From Ruegeria meonggei (GTDB lineage Bacteria > Pseudomonadota > Alphaproteobacteria > Rhodobacterales > Rhodobacteraceae): DNA of 64,000 nt. The stretch covers positions 62,001 through 126,000 of the forward strand of contig NZ_FWFP01000007.1 of assembly GCF_900172215.1 (NCBI RefSeq), read 5' to 3'. Below, piece after piece: positions 55,654 through 64,000 of this stretch. Positions within the stretch are counted from its first letter, which is position 1; each line of letters starts with the position of its first letter. Under the pieces are notes generated by a model. The model saw only the letters and a program-made list of their open reading frames with translations. It was not told the origin of the DNA and made no database searches. The position numbers and the translations under genes were made by a program.

Positions 55654-55676
55654 ACTTCCGAGGAGCACTCGGAAGT
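55654..55676. terminator. Perfect hairpin, possible terminator or repeat arm
   Basis: 9-bp arms ACTTCCGAG / CTCGGAAGT with a 5-base loop; followed by gcccctctttgttc on the + strand. No gene directly upstream, so it may belong to the repeat element. Confidence 0.4.
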
Positions 55677-55863
55677 GCCCCTCTTTGTTCAATCTTATTG
55701 GTAATGCCTGTGCGTTTTCATCCACAGCAATAGAGCAGAGTTCCAAATGGAGAGACATGAGCCCCTACGTAGTTATGCTCTCATTCCAGTATGGGTTTTC
55801 ATGCACAGTGCAACATCTGTCAAAATGGACTCATTGCAGACCCAAGAATCAATGCGGCAAAGG

Positions 55864-55900
55864 CCCCTGCCCCGCCAATAGCTGATCACGAGGACGGCCC
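55864..55900. repeat. 37-bp dispersed repeat, copy A
   Basis: Differs from copy B (58613-58649) at only two positions; shared core GCTGATCACG and GGACGGCCC. Both lie in gaps flanking the sulfatase and SnoaL-like genes. Confidence 0.8.
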
Positions 55901-56123
55901 ATTGTTGCCGTTCAAACAAACCCCAAGCGCTGCTGTGCGGCCCGTCGAAGCTGCCGTTCGCTGCTGGTACAAGATTTAGCTCAGTCTGCACTCAATATGT
56001 GCTGACGAAGCGAACCCTTCAAACGCGTACCTTCGTGGCTGCCTTCAGCTCATGTGACTAAAGATTGTTGTGATTGCGCTTGTACAATCCTACGTTTCTT
56101 CAGACTTTTCTGGAGAAAAAACG

Positions 56124-57737
56124 ATGCCAAAGGTAAGCGAACGACCAAACGTTATTTTGATCCTCGCTGATGATTTGGGTTTTGCGGATCTTGGCGTTAC
56201 GGGCTCCGAAATCAAGACGCCTAACATTGATGCGCTCGCTCGCGACGGCACCATGTTGTCAGCCATGTACAATTGCGCCAGATGTTGCCCGACCCGCGCG
56301 TCGTTGCTGACCGGGTTGTATCCTCACAACGCAGGCGTTGGTCACATGGGGGCCAATCTTGGCACGCCCGCCTATCAAGGGTTCTTGCGCAACGACAGCG
56401 CCACGATTGCAGAGCACCTCAGAGCGAACGGCTACCGAACGCTGATGTCCGGGAAATGGCATGTCGCGGGGGATTTCATGGCCCGCGAGGTCGACAGTTG
56501 GCGCGTTGGCGATGTCGAGCACCCAACACCACGTCAGCGCGGGTTTGACCGCTTTTATGGCATTGTCGATGGCGTCACACATTTCTTTTCGCCGCACTAC
56601 ATGTTGGAAGACGATAGCCGGGTCGAGACCTTCCCCAATGATTTCTATTTCACCGACGCGATCACCGACAAAGCGGTCGGCATGATCGAAGAAACGCCCG
56701 AAGATCAGCCGTTCTTTCTCTATCTGGCACATACTGCCCCGCATTGGCCTCTTCACGCGCATGAAGAAGACATCGCCCGATACGACGGAGTCTATAACGC
56801 CGGGTGGGACGCCACTCGCACTGCGCGGCACGAGACGATGAATGCCATGGGGCTGTTCCAGACCAACTGGGACATTTCACCGCGCGATGACCAGGTTCAC
56901 CCGTGGACTGCAGAGAAAAACACGGACTGGGAAGCCCGGAAAATGGCGACCTATGCCGCAATGGTCGACCGGATGGATCAGTCCATTGGCCGTCTGATCG
57001 CCGAGCTGAAACGCATGGACAGGTTCGACAACACGCTGATCTTGTTTCTGTCCGACAACGGTGGTTGTGCCGAGTTCATGGCCGAAGATGGTTGGGTCAA
57101 GTTCTTCCCAGACACCACCTCCGACGGTCGCAAGATCGAGATGGGCAATCGCCCCGACGTTATGCCTGGTAGTGCACTGACCTATCAAAGCTATGACAAA
57201 CCTTGGGCCAATGTTTCCAACGCGCCATTTCGACTGTTCAAGCATTACGTGCACGAAGGTGGGATATCGACGCCACTGGTCGCGCATTGGCCCAAAGGGT
57301 TCAAAACCCGAAACACGGCCCATGCTGCCTGTCACGTTGTGGATATTCTGCCGACCATCCTTGAGGCGACAGGGTGCACATATCAAGACGAGGTTGGAGG
57401 GCACAAAATCCAGCCTATGCAGGGTGAATCCCTGCTTTCCTTGCTCAGAGGAAAAGACTGGGGACGCGAGCAACCAATCTTCTTCGAACATGAAGGAAAC
57501 GCAGCAATTCGCCTCGGGCAATTCAAACTGGTGCGTCAATTTTCGCAAGATTGGGAGCTTTACGATATGGAGACAGACCGTACGGAATTGAACAATCTGG
57601 CTGGCACATCTCCGACGCTTGAGGCGGATTTGAAAGGCCAATACCTTTCGTGGGCAGCACAATCCGGGGTTTTGGATTGGGAGATTGCACTCCCGAAGTT
57701 ACTGGACGCCTGGAAGATTGAGACTGCAGAGGGCTAG
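56124..57737 (+). CDS. Type I sulfatase (arylsulfatase family)
   Basis: 537 residues from the ATG at 56124, the family start MPKVSERPNVILILADDLGF; an in-frame start 18 codons upstream is less likely. Metal Asp pair at 16-17, and the formylglycine motif CCPTR with the modified Cys54, then SLLTGLYPHNAGVGHMG. Late Asp/Asn metal ligands are in LFLSDNGGCAEF. No signal peptide is visible, so it may be cytoplasmic. It needs a formylglycine-generating enzyme, not seen nearby. Substrate unknown. Confidence 0.9.
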   Translation: MPKVSERPNVILILADDLGFADLGVTGSEIKTPNIDALARDGTMLSAMYNCARCCPTRASLLTGLYPHNAGVGHMGANLGTPAYQGFLRNDSATIAEHLRANGYRTLMSGKWHVAGDFMAREVDSWRVGDVEHPTPRQRGFDRFYGIVDGVTHFFSPHYMLEDDSRVETFPNDFYFTDAITDKAVGMIEETPEDQPFFLYLAHTAPHWPLHAHEEDIARYDGVYNAGWDATRTARHETMNAMGLFQTNWDISPRDDQVHPWTAEKNTDWEARKMATYAAMVDRMDQSIGRLIAELKRMDRFDNTLILFLSDNGGCAEFMAEDGWVKFFPDTTSDGRKIEMGNRPDVMPGSALTYQSYDKPWANVSNAPFRLFKHYVHEGGISTPLVAHWPKGFKTRNTAHAACHVVDILPTILEATGCTYQDEVGGHKIQPMQGESLLSLLRGKDWGREQPIFFEHEGNAAIRLGQFKLVRQFSQDWELYDMETDRTELNNLAGTSPTLEADLKGQYLSWAAQSGVLDWEIALPKLLDAWKIETAEG

Positions 57738-58016
57738 TCCCAAACCTAATCCCGGTTATTCGGCCCTACCGGACATTGGCCCAACCTTAAAATTTCTGCG
57801 TTAGCGTCTGCCTTGCCGCCATTCGCTGCAGAAGCAGCACCCTGAACTAAAAGAGCTCACGCTCACTGGACCTCCACCACCATTTTAGGTTTCGCTCGTT
57901 CAGCATGTTGAGATCCCGAAAACCGGACATTCAGCACCGGACTGAAAATGGCTGATGAGTGGACAAAGCGCTCACCGCCATTTCAGCTCGCTAGCGCACA
58001 AATCATCCTACAGCGG
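57738..58016. other. 280-base non-coding gap with repeat unit
   Basis: Includes CGGCCCTACCGGACATTGG (57761-57779), a variant of the unit at 55456 and 58644. No gene seen. Confidence 0.5.
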
Positions 58017-58427
58017 TTAAGCCCAGCCGAGTTGCTTTAACGAGTGACCGTCATTCCAAATCTTGGTCATGTGCCGAATTTTTTCGCCTTCGAACTCCAT
58101 CGCATAGACGTAATCGGCCGCAACCTTATTTCCGGTCGCTGGCACGGGCCCGTCTACCGAGTGGGTACCGTGAAATACGGCAAATGCAGTTACGACGCCA
58201 CGATCTGCATCAGTCGAGAATGACTTTAGCTCGTAATGACCATCTGGAATTGGTGTCAGCAAACCCTTCATCCAATCCGCATAACCCTCCAGAGTAGATA
58301 TGTCAGCTAACGCATCGGCCTGAGCTGAGAAAGTAGCGCCTTGATGGCAACAGCCTTTGCACCTTTCCCAACCCTTACCAGTCTCGCAAGCTTCAAAAAA
58401 TTCTCGTGCGGTCGTTTCGATTGACAT
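58017..58427 (-). CDS. SnoaL-like (NTF2-fold) protein
   Basis: 136 residues from the ATG at 58427 with a GGGGAGAA site. The NTF2-like fold is suggested by ATAREFFEACETGKGWERC, LEGYADWMKGLLTP and the end YAMEFEGEKIRHMTKIWNDG. Polyketide-cyclase/SnoaL-like proteins act as small hydrolases, isomerases or binders. Three Cys lie near residue 30-35 (RCKGCCHQG). Function unknown. Confidence 0.75.
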   Translation of the reverse strand: MSIETTAREFFEACETGKGWERCKGCCHQGATFSAQADALADISTLEGYADWMKGLLTPIPDGHYELKSFSTDADRGVVTAFAVFHGTHSVDGPVPATGNKVAADYVYAMEFEGEKIRHMTKIWNDGHSLKQLGWA

Positions 58428-58442
58428 AGTTTCTCCCCCCAA

Positions 58443-58871
58443 AGAAGTTGGTCATTCATTCAGCTTTTCGACAGAGCAGTGTGGCGAGTGTACAGCAAAG
58501 TCGGTCGTATGCCTAAAAAACTCAAGCCGACACATTGCTAACATGCCGATGGGAACGGCGAATGCTGGATATTGCAAAGACTGCTTTGGGCTCGGAGCCG
58601 TTGCAGCTAAGCCCCCTGCCCCGCCAATTGCTGATCACGTGGACGGCCCTTACCCGACATTCATTGCACCCACTACCGCCGCAGCGCAGCTATCGTATTG
58701 CGGCAATTCGCTGCAGGAACCTATATTCAAAGCAAATAGTCGGACAATGACGACCGGCCAACTCGGAAGGCCGAGTGCAGTCGGGCGGTATTAAGATCGG
58801 CGCTAAAGATCTCCCGAAAATCTCTGTTTAGGCCCTTTCACCGTATACTGCAGCAACCGTCTTTTTCCTCG
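58443..58871. other. 430-base gap with dispersed repeats
   Basis: Holds copy B of the 37-bp repeat (58613-58649), followed by CGGCCCTTACCCGACATTC (58644-58662). The open frames over it match the repeat, not a family, so I do not call a gene. Confidence 0.55.
58613..58649. repeat. 37-bp dispersed repeat, copy B
   Basis: 35 of 37 bases identical to copy A at 55864-55900, in the same orientation. Confidence 0.8.
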
Positions 58872-59381
58872 TCACTCGCTCACACCTTGCTTTAGCAGGA
58901 ACTGGTTCTTAAAATTCTTCAGCCCTGGCATGACGTCGGCGTTGGCAATATCGTCGCTTGCGTGGATTTCCTGTTCAAGAAATTCCTTTAATGCGTCACG
59001 GTCGTCGCTGACGAGTTCGATGATCAGGTCATAACGGCCCGCAACCCATAGGATGAAAACGACTCGAGGGTTATTTTCAAGCCGCTCCGCCACCTGGCGC
59101 GGGGTCACTCCAACAGCCACATTCAGCCCGATCATCGCATCGGTGGTGTATTCCGTAGCCACCGGATCCGACATCGCGACGATCCGCAACATGTTGTTGT
59201 CTCGCAGACCGCTCACACGGTTGCGGATGGTTCCTTCGGACACATTCAACTGCTGCGCAATTTCCGAAAAAGCCATCCGACCATCTTGCTGCAACAGCCG
59301 GATGATCTGCTGGTTCAAGTCATCCTTTGGAGATCGAATGCTCTGATTGGCGCTCGTGTTCGATTGCTTTTTGACTGCCAT
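58872..59381 (-). CDS. Lrp/AsnC-family regulator
   Basis: 169 residues. The N-terminal HTH (DDLNQQIIRLLQQDGRMAFS, IAQQLNVSEGTIRNRVSGL) is followed by the RAM-type ligand domain (NPRVVFILWVAGRYDLIIEL). It is divergent from the Rieske oxygenase operon with 458 bases between, so it likely responds to that pathway's substrate, perhaps an amino acid or amine. Confidence 0.9.
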   Translation of the reverse strand: MAVKKQSNTSANQSIRSPKDDLNQQIIRLLQQDGRMAFSEIAQQLNVSEGTIRNRVSGLRDNNMLRIVAMSDPVATEYTTDAMIGLNVAVGVTPRQVAERLENNPRVVFILWVAGRYDLIIELVSDDRDALKEFLEQEIHASDDIANADVMPGLKNFKNQFLLKQGVSE

Positions 59382-59597
59382 ATACCTGATGCTCGATTGT
59401 TGTATTCGTAACTGAGATTAGGTGAGAGCATCGAAATCCGCAAATATTCGTTGGGATTTCTCTGGAAGAAAGTGCGGAAAACGACATCCTACGATCCCAA
59501 CACCGCAGACTTCGAGTGCCATATTGCGGGATCGTCGCCGAATTATTTGTATTATCCCGCTGAAATTACGTATTTCACTGCCAGCGCGACCAAATTG

Positions 59598-59665
59598 TTC
59601 GAAATTCGCATCACAGTGCCGCTTTTTGACCAGATTACTTCTGATTCTTGCTCCAGAATTTCGAA
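59598..59665. promoter_or_regulatory. Inverted repeat pair in the divergent promoter region
   Basis: TTCGAAATT (59598-59606) and AATTTCGAA (59657-59665) are perfect complements, 50 bases apart, between the Lrp gene and the Rieske operon. Spaced half-sites suit Lrp-type wrapping, but this is positional inference. Confidence 0.5.
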
Positions 59666-59839
59666 TTACAACGGATATCGAAAAATCAACGGCCAAAATG
59701 CGCGATATTCGTAGATGGTAATTCCAGACCCGGCGCGGCGGGACAAAGCCTGCAAACAGGCCATCCGCGAGAAACGGTAAAAACCATGCGCAAACCGTTG
59801 GACCGACGGGTGCAGGTGGCAGTGTCGAAGGGAGGACAA

Positions 59840-60931
59840 ATGACTATTGCCGAAGAAAGAGCTCAGGCTGTTGGCGGGCCTCAGCACGGGCTGACCGCTG
59901 AGGCGTATCGCAGCAAAGAGTTCTGGGAGCGGGAATGCCAGACGGTCCTGGCCAAGAACTGGGTATTCATCGGGTTTGCGCATCAGATGGCAAACCCCGG
60001 CGACGCTCATCCGGTCACATGCGCAAACTTGCCACTGTTGGCGGTGCGCGGTCGTGATGGCGACATCCAGGTTTTTCACAACGTTTGCCTGCACCGGTGC
60101 ATGACATTGGTCGACAAGCCCAAGAACGTCGGCAAGCTGATCCGCTGCCCCTATCATGCTTGGGCTTATGACCTGGATGGCCGCCTGCGGGCTGCGCCGC
60201 ATTTTGCCGGAACCGGCAAACAGGAATTCGACGGCTTTGACATCAAAAAGCACCGGCTGAAGCCCGTGCGCACCCATGTCTGGCATGATTGGATTTTCGT
60301 CAATCTTGATGGGAATGCGCCTGATTTCGAAGAATATGCCGCGCCATTGATCAGCCGGCTGGAGGGGATGGATTTCACCAGAGTGGAACCAATTGGCCTA
60401 CTCGACTTTGGTGAGATTGGCACCAACTGGAAGCTGATCATGGAGAACTTTATCGAGCCCTACCATGTCCAGTTTGTCCATGCCTCAACCACTGATCAAC
60501 CATTGGAAAACCACTATACTATCACCGATGGCACCTGCATCGGCAGCGCGGTGGATCTGAACGAAGAGTTGGGCACATCCGGCAGTCTGGGCGTCAGCTC
60601 TCGCTATCTGACCCTGTACCCCAATTTCATTCTGGGCCGCTATTTTCCGGATCAGCTGGGCGTCTATCTGAACGTACCCATCGGCCCCGGAAAAATGCGC
60701 CAGTACCGAGCACTTTACACGACAGAAGGTCAGGAGCTGAGCGCCGAGGAAATACAAGCCCTCAGAAACCTTTGGTGGGATGTCCACAAGGAAGATCACG
60801 AGATGGTTGTACGCATGTTTGAGGGCCGCAAATCCCCAGTCGCCGAGGATGGAGGCCTGTTGTCGCCTGCCTGGGAGGACAGCGTGCGCGCCTTCCAGGA
60901 TCTGATCGAACGCGACGTGGCCGGTGCTTAA
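59840..60931 (+). CDS. Rieske non-heme iron oxygenase, alpha subunit
   Basis: 363 residues from the ATG at 59840 (GGAGG site); upstream in-frame codons are leader. Rieske ligands Cys83-x-His85 and Cys103-x-x-His106 (CLHRC, CPYH). The mononuclear site segment is IMENFIEPYHVQFVH with His209 and His214, and a C-terminal Asp in WEDSVRAFQ. It belongs to the single-component alpha-subunit type (as in GbcA, CntA relatives), acting on small or amine-like substrates. No reductase gene follows. First gene of the operon with VOC, cupin and ligase genes. Confidence 0.9.
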   Translation: MTIAEERAQAVGGPQHGLTAEAYRSKEFWERECQTVLAKNWVFIGFAHQMANPGDAHPVTCANLPLLAVRGRDGDIQVFHNVCLHRCMTLVDKPKNVGKLIRCPYHAWAYDLDGRLRAAPHFAGTGKQEFDGFDIKKHRLKPVRTHVWHDWIFVNLDGNAPDFEEYAAPLISRLEGMDFTRVEPIGLLDFGEIGTNWKLIMENFIEPYHVQFVHASTTDQPLENHYTITDGTCIGSAVDLNEELGTSGSLGVSSRYLTLYPNFILGRYFPDQLGVYLNVPIGPGKMRQYRALYTTEGQELSAEEIQALRNLWWDVHKEDHEMVVRMFEGRKSPVAEDGGLLSPAWEDSVRAFQDLIERDVAGA

Positions 60932-60950
60932 GCAAGAAGGAACAATATCG

Positions 60951-61385
60951 ATGAATAAGTCCATATCCAAAGGGTTTCGTCTGGCCCATACGATGATGCG
61001 GGTCACCGACATGGAGAAGTCACTGGATTTCTATTGCGGAATTCTGGGTATGGAAGTGCAGCGGCGCACGGACTACCCCGAAGGCAAATTCACCAATACC
61101 TTTATCGGCTATGGGCCCGAGGCCGAGTTTCCCACGCTGGAGCTGACCGCCAATTGGGATCAGGGCACGCCTTATGACAAAGGCGACGGCTGGGGTCACA
61201 TCTGCATCGAAACGCCAGATGTTTATGCCGCGTGCGAACAGCTGGCTGCGGCGGGAGTAAACATCACCCGCCCACCGGGGCCAATGAAAAACGGCACAAG
61301 GGTCATCGCCTTTTGCGAGGACCCCGACGGTTACAAGGTCGAATTGAACGAATCCATACTGAAACATCTGGCACAGGAAGGCTGA
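60951..61385 (+). CDS. Glyoxalase-I-like VOC metalloenzyme
   Basis: 144 residues from the ATG at 60951. Strong GloA similarity: RLAHTMMRVTDMEKSLDFY, GWGHICIET and PGPMKNGTRVIAFCEDPDGY. Predicted metal ligands His13, Glu64, His83 and Glu131 match the GloA set, so it should be a working metalloenzyme; either lactoylglutathione lyase or a related isomerase/lyase. 19 bases after the Rieske gene. Confidence 0.87.
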   Translation: MNKSISKGFRLAHTMMRVTDMEKSLDFYCGILGMEVQRRTDYPEGKFTNTFIGYGPEAEFPTLELTANWDQGTPYDKGDGWGHICIETPDVYAACEQLAAAGVNITRPPGPMKNGTRVIAFCEDPDGYKVELNESILKHLAQEG

Positions 61386-61389
61386 CCAA

Positions 61390-61788
61390 ATGGGTGACAC
61401 ACCTCAACTTTTCAAATTCGATCTGGTTCAAAATCGCTACGACTCGATGGGGAACAGCGACACTTACATCAAACCAATGGTGACCAGCGAATTCAGCAAG
61501 TCCATGTGCGGTGGCATCAACGTCCTGAACAACATCAAGGTGCCGTGGGATCTGACCTGCGACGAGATCATTTATTGCCTTGAGGGTACATTCCGACTGG
61601 TTTGCGATGGCAAAAGCTATGTTTGCAATCGTGGTGATGTGCTGTTTGTCCCGAAGGACAACCACATTTCCTACGAGTCGGACGGCAAATGCGTGATCTT
61701 CTATGCCGCCTACCCTCACAACTGGAAGCAGCTTGCCGGGATCACGCAGGTTCCGGGCATCGACCCTGACGATTTTGTCCCCGGCTGA
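61390..61788 (+). CDS. Small cupin (EutQ-like)
   Basis: 132 residues with one cupin barrel: WDLTCDEIIYCLEGTFRLVC and YVCNRGDVLFVPKDNHISYE, the latter holding a Glu/His-type site with His in NHISYE. Resembles the EutQ group of amine-catabolism cupins. Four bases after the VOC gene, so cotranscribed. Confidence 0.82.
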   Translation: MGDTPQLFKFDLVQNRYDSMGNSDTYIKPMVTSEFSKSMCGGINVLNNIKVPWDLTCDEIIYCLEGTFRLVCDGKSYVCNRGDVLFVPKDNHISYESDGKCVIFYAAYPHNWKQLAGITQVPGIDPDDFVPG

Positions 61789-61891
61789 ACATCTTAACCG
61801 CTGCGCGACAGAACAACCGAAACCAACACCAACACGGAGGGATCACCCTCGGTGAACCAAATCTGATTGCCATTCGATGGGAGGACGCCGA

Positions 61892-63331
61892 ATGCCCAAG
61901 GATAATGCCAGCACCCGCACCTACTACGAGACTTTCCACGACGCTGTCGAGCGTAACCGCCCGCGTATCGCAGAAGTACGGCAACGTCTGGAGGAGGATG
62001 GCGTCAAATACGTGATGGCCGCCTGGATTGACCTGCACGGTATTCCAAAAACCAAACCCGTACCAATGAGTGATTTTGAACCGCTATGCCTTGGAAAAGG
62101 GCCACAATTCGCGGTGCATTCGATTTCGTACGTGCCCGAGCTAAGCCCCGCCGACAGCGATCAAGTAGTGGTTCCGGATCTCGATGCCGTCTACGTCTGT
62201 CCATGGGACACATCGATGGCGATCATCTTCTCGGATCTCTACTGGGAAGACGCTCCTTACAACGTTTGTCCGCGTCAGGCCCTGAAACGCGCCATGCACG
62301 AGGCTGCGCTGGAAGGGTACACTGGTTACGCCGGGGTAGAACCCGAGTTTATCGTGATGAAGTATGACGACGCCGGGCAGCCGGTAAAGGCATTTGACGA
62401 TGACCCTGCAGATGGGCTTCGTCCGCGTCGTCAGGCATTTGGTTATGATGTTGAGTATTCCATCGACTCGATGCCATTCCTAAAAACCCTGATCGACATC
62501 ATCGAAGGTCTGGGCTGGAACCTGCATGACGTGGTGGCCGAAGGCGCATATTCGCAGTTCGAGCTCGATTTCCACTATACCAATATGTTGGAGATGTCTG
62601 ACCGGCTGGCATTCCTGCGCATTACTCTGAAAGAGGTGGCGAAACAGCATGGGATGTTCGTGACCTTCATGCCAAAACCCACGGTTGGCGACTGGCGCTC
62701 CGGTGCACATATCAACATGTCGATGCAGCATGACAGCTGTCCAGGCGAGAATATCTTTGAAACGCCCGATGGCGAATGGAGCGACGAAAGCCGTTGGGCC
62801 GTTGGCGGATTGATGCAGCATGCCGAAGCAATCACGGCGATCACCTGTCCGACAGTGAATTCCTACAACGGTCTGGTGCCTCGCGTTGGTGGGTTTGAGG
62901 GTGGCACGGTGACCTGGGCACCGACCAACATCACCTACGGCTTCAACAACCGATCCGCGCAGTTTCGCCTTCCGCAAAGCCGTCACTGCATCGAAAATCG
63001 CGCCTGTGACATGACTATGAATGTCTATCTCGCGATGGCAATGCACCTGAGCTGCGGGATAAACGGCATCAAAAACAAGATCGATCCGGGCAAGCCAACC
63101 GAATTTGATTTGTACTCAAAGACTGAAACCGAACTTGCCGAGCTTGGTATACGCAGGCTTCCGCGAACTTTGTTCAACGCTATTGAGGCTCTGCGTCATG
63201 ACGAGATGGCCGAACATGTGATGGGGCGCGTGATGCGCAACTCCTATCTCGAGTACAAGAACGACGAATGGGAGCGCTATCACCAATCGGTCACTGACTG
63301 GGAAGTGCAAGAGTATCTGAGGCTGTACTGA
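61892..63331 (+). CDS. Type III glutamine-synthetase-like ligase
   Basis: 479 residues from the ATG at 61892 (GGGAGG site). It belongs to the GlnT/GS-III-like group: GYAGVEPEFIVMKYDDAG (metal Glu), VVAEGAYSQFELDFHYTNML, SGAHINMSMQH and NNRSAQFRLPQSRHCIENRA (substrate and ATP Arg). Members glutamylate ammonia or, in amine catabolism (GmaS, IpuC, AtdA1 types), the amine substrate itself. Because it sits with a Rieske oxygenase, the second role is the better guess. Next gene starts 3 bases later. Confidence 0.88.
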   Translation: MPKDNASTRTYYETFHDAVERNRPRIAEVRQRLEEDGVKYVMAAWIDLHGIPKTKPVPMSDFEPLCLGKGPQFAVHSISYVPELSPADSDQVVVPDLDAVYVCPWDTSMAIIFSDLYWEDAPYNVCPRQALKRAMHEAALEGYTGYAGVEPEFIVMKYDDAGQPVKAFDDDPADGLRPRRQAFGYDVEYSIDSMPFLKTLIDIIEGLGWNLHDVVAEGAYSQFELDFHYTNMLEMSDRLAFLRITLKEVAKQHGMFVTFMPKPTVGDWRSGAHINMSMQHDSCPGENIFETPDGEWSDESRWAVGGLMQHAEAITAITCPTVNSYNGLVPRVGGFEGGTVTWAPTNITYGFNNRSAQFRLPQSRHCIENRACDMTMNVYLAMAMHLSCGINGIKNKIDPGKPTEFDLYSKTETELAELGIRRLPRTLFNAIEALRHDEMAEHVMGRVMRNSYLEYKNDEWERYHQSVTDWEVQEYLRLY

Positions 63332-63334
63332 AAG

Positions 63335-64000
63335 ATGGCCGTGGATGAGTTTAGGACATTCGACCTTGGAGACTTCCCGCTTCTATCGGGTCAGGTTTTG
63401 CACGACGCCAAACTTGCCTATCAAACTTACGGCACGTTGTCGGCCACCCGTGACAATGTCATCGTCCTACCGACCTTCTACACGGGGACAAATACTCGGA
63501 ACGAAGGGTTCTTCGGCCCCGGTCGCGCTATTGACCCAAGCCGCCACTTCATCGTCAGTCCAAATTTGTTCGGCAATGGCCGTTCGTCTTCGCCCTCGAA
63601 TACGCCCTCCCCTCAAGACGGCCCGCGATTTCCGTTGGTGCAGATGTGGGATAATATCGCGGCGCAGCATCGGTTGATCCAAGATCACCTCGGCATCGAA
63701 AAGATCGCACTGGTCGCCGGCTGGTCTATGGCGGGCTGTCAATCCTATCAATGGGCGGCGCAATACCCGGATATGGTACAAGCGATCTTGCCTTTCTGCG
63801 CCTCGGCCAAAACCTCAACGCATAATTTTGTCTTCCTCGAAGGGGTCAAGGCCGCCCTTTGCGCGGACCAGAATTGGAACGGCGGCAATTATGACAGCCC
63901 GCCCGAGGCAGGGCTCAAGGCCTTTGGTCGGGTCTACGCAGGCTGGGCTTTCTCTCAGACCTTTTACCGCGAGAGGCTTTATGAGCAGCTCGGATTCCGA
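63335..64000 (+). CDS. Homoserine-acetyltransferase-like alpha/beta hydrolase (3' end beyond window)
   Basis: 222 residues visible, running off the end of the window. Alpha/beta fold with nucleophile elbow GWSMAGCQ (Ser131), and the family strands NVIVLPTFYTGTNTRNEGFF and PNLFGNGRSSSPSNTPSP. The MetX group has similar elbows, but this protein lacks the TPLN-type N-terminal motif typical of MetX, so it may be a related acyl-hydrolase. Cotranscribed with the ligase gene, so it may remove or transfer an acyl group in the same pathway. Confidence 0.82.
   Translation, partial: MAVDEFRTFDLGDFPLLSGQVLHDAKLAYQTYGTLSATRDNVIVLPTFYTGTNTRNEGFFGPGRAIDPSRHFIVSPNLFGNGRSSSPSNTPSPQDGPRFPLVQMWDNIAAQHRLIQDHLGIEKIALVAGWSMAGCQSYQWAAQYPDMVQAILPFCASAKTSTHNFVFLEGVKAALCADQNWNGGNYDSPPEAGLKAFGRVYAGWAFSQTFYRERLYEQLGFR

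Larger units (their letters stand above)
55260..56123. other. 860-base non-coding, repeat-rich gap
   Basis: No gene is supported. It contains a CGGCCCTTTACCGACATTC unit (55456-55474) shared with other gaps at 57761 and 58644, a perfect hairpin ACTTCCGAG-gagca-CTCGGAAGT (55654-55676), and a 37-base repeat (55864-55900). Open frames here are short and without family features. The sulfatase promoter should be at the right end. Confidence 0.6.

Noticed and set aside
55529..55885. 118-residue + strand frame in the repeat-rich gap
   Set aside because: Its sequence covers the hairpin and 37-bp repeat; no start signal or homology to a known family.

Overview
The window looks like a chromosome segment of a marine Rhodobacterales (Roseobacter-group) alphaproteobacterium. 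The evidence is a nirF-DL-G-H-J-N order with a fused nirDL and a clade-I nosRZDFYLX cluster, DUF1127 proteins, a methanethiol oxidase (SBP56) gene, a fragmented ribosomal-protein locus, and moderately GC-rich coding DNA. This assignment is inference from gene content; no rRNA or tRNA gene was found.

Layout. (1) 1-14.9 kb, + strand: the end of a heme d1 biosynthesis operon (nirF partial, nirDL, nirG, nirH, nirJ, nirN), then a Crp/FNR-type box and the complete nitrous-oxide reductase cluster (a small Cys-rich secreted protein, nosR, nosZ, nosD, nosF, nosY, nosL, nosX). Together these serve the last steps of denitrification: maturation of cytochrome cd1 nitrite reductase and N2O reduction. (2) 15-20.5 kb: a minus-strand operon (flavin monooxygenase, DUF1127 protein, MauG-like di-heme peroxidase, secreted protein, cupin) facing a GlxA/AraC-type regulator. 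(3) 20.5-26.3 kb: a DUF6653 membrane protein, then an IclR regulator, methanethiol oxidase and polytopic membrane protein bracketed by two in-order remnants of one IS5-type transposase, then a KAP P-loop NTPase. (4) 26.3-34 kb: small redox and detoxification genes with LysR regulators (NmrA-like, GST, PNPOx-ferredoxin-reductase fusion, SDR) and two decayed VOC genes. (5) 34-44.9 kb, minus strand: ribosomal proteins in two blocks, rplB-rpsS-rplV-rpsC-rplP and rpmC-rpsQ-rplN-rplX-rplE-rpsN-rpsH-rplF-rplR-rpsE-rpmD, separated by 3.7 kb of unrelated genes (small secreted protein, cold-shock protein, SDR, 2OG-Fe oxygenase, peptidoglycan-binding protein). Strong terminators close each block. (6) 45-55.3 kb: TetR/metallo-beta-lactamase pair with clear operators, a zone of decay (truncated DUF6653 paralogue with a 9-bp repeat, broken secreted hydrolase), a small outer-membrane barrel, a lipoprotein, TetR plus MFS exporter, NAD-malic enzyme and acetolactate decarboxylase. 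(7) 55.3-64 kb: a sulfatase and a SnoaL-like protein separated by repeat-rich non-coding DNA, then an Lrp/AsnC regulator divergent from an operon of Rieske oxygenase, glyoxalase-I-like protein, cupin, type-III glutamine-synthetase-like ligase and a homoserine-acetyltransferase-like hydrolase that runs off the end.

The best candidates for undescribed biology are the last operon, which looks like a gamma-glutamylation plus oxygenation route for an amine, and the monooxygenase/MauG/secreted-protein operon at 15-19 kb. Other points of interest are the mobile-element bracketing of the methanethiol-oxidase genes, an acetolactate decarboxylase with a changed metal ligand, and several unusually clear operator palindromes.
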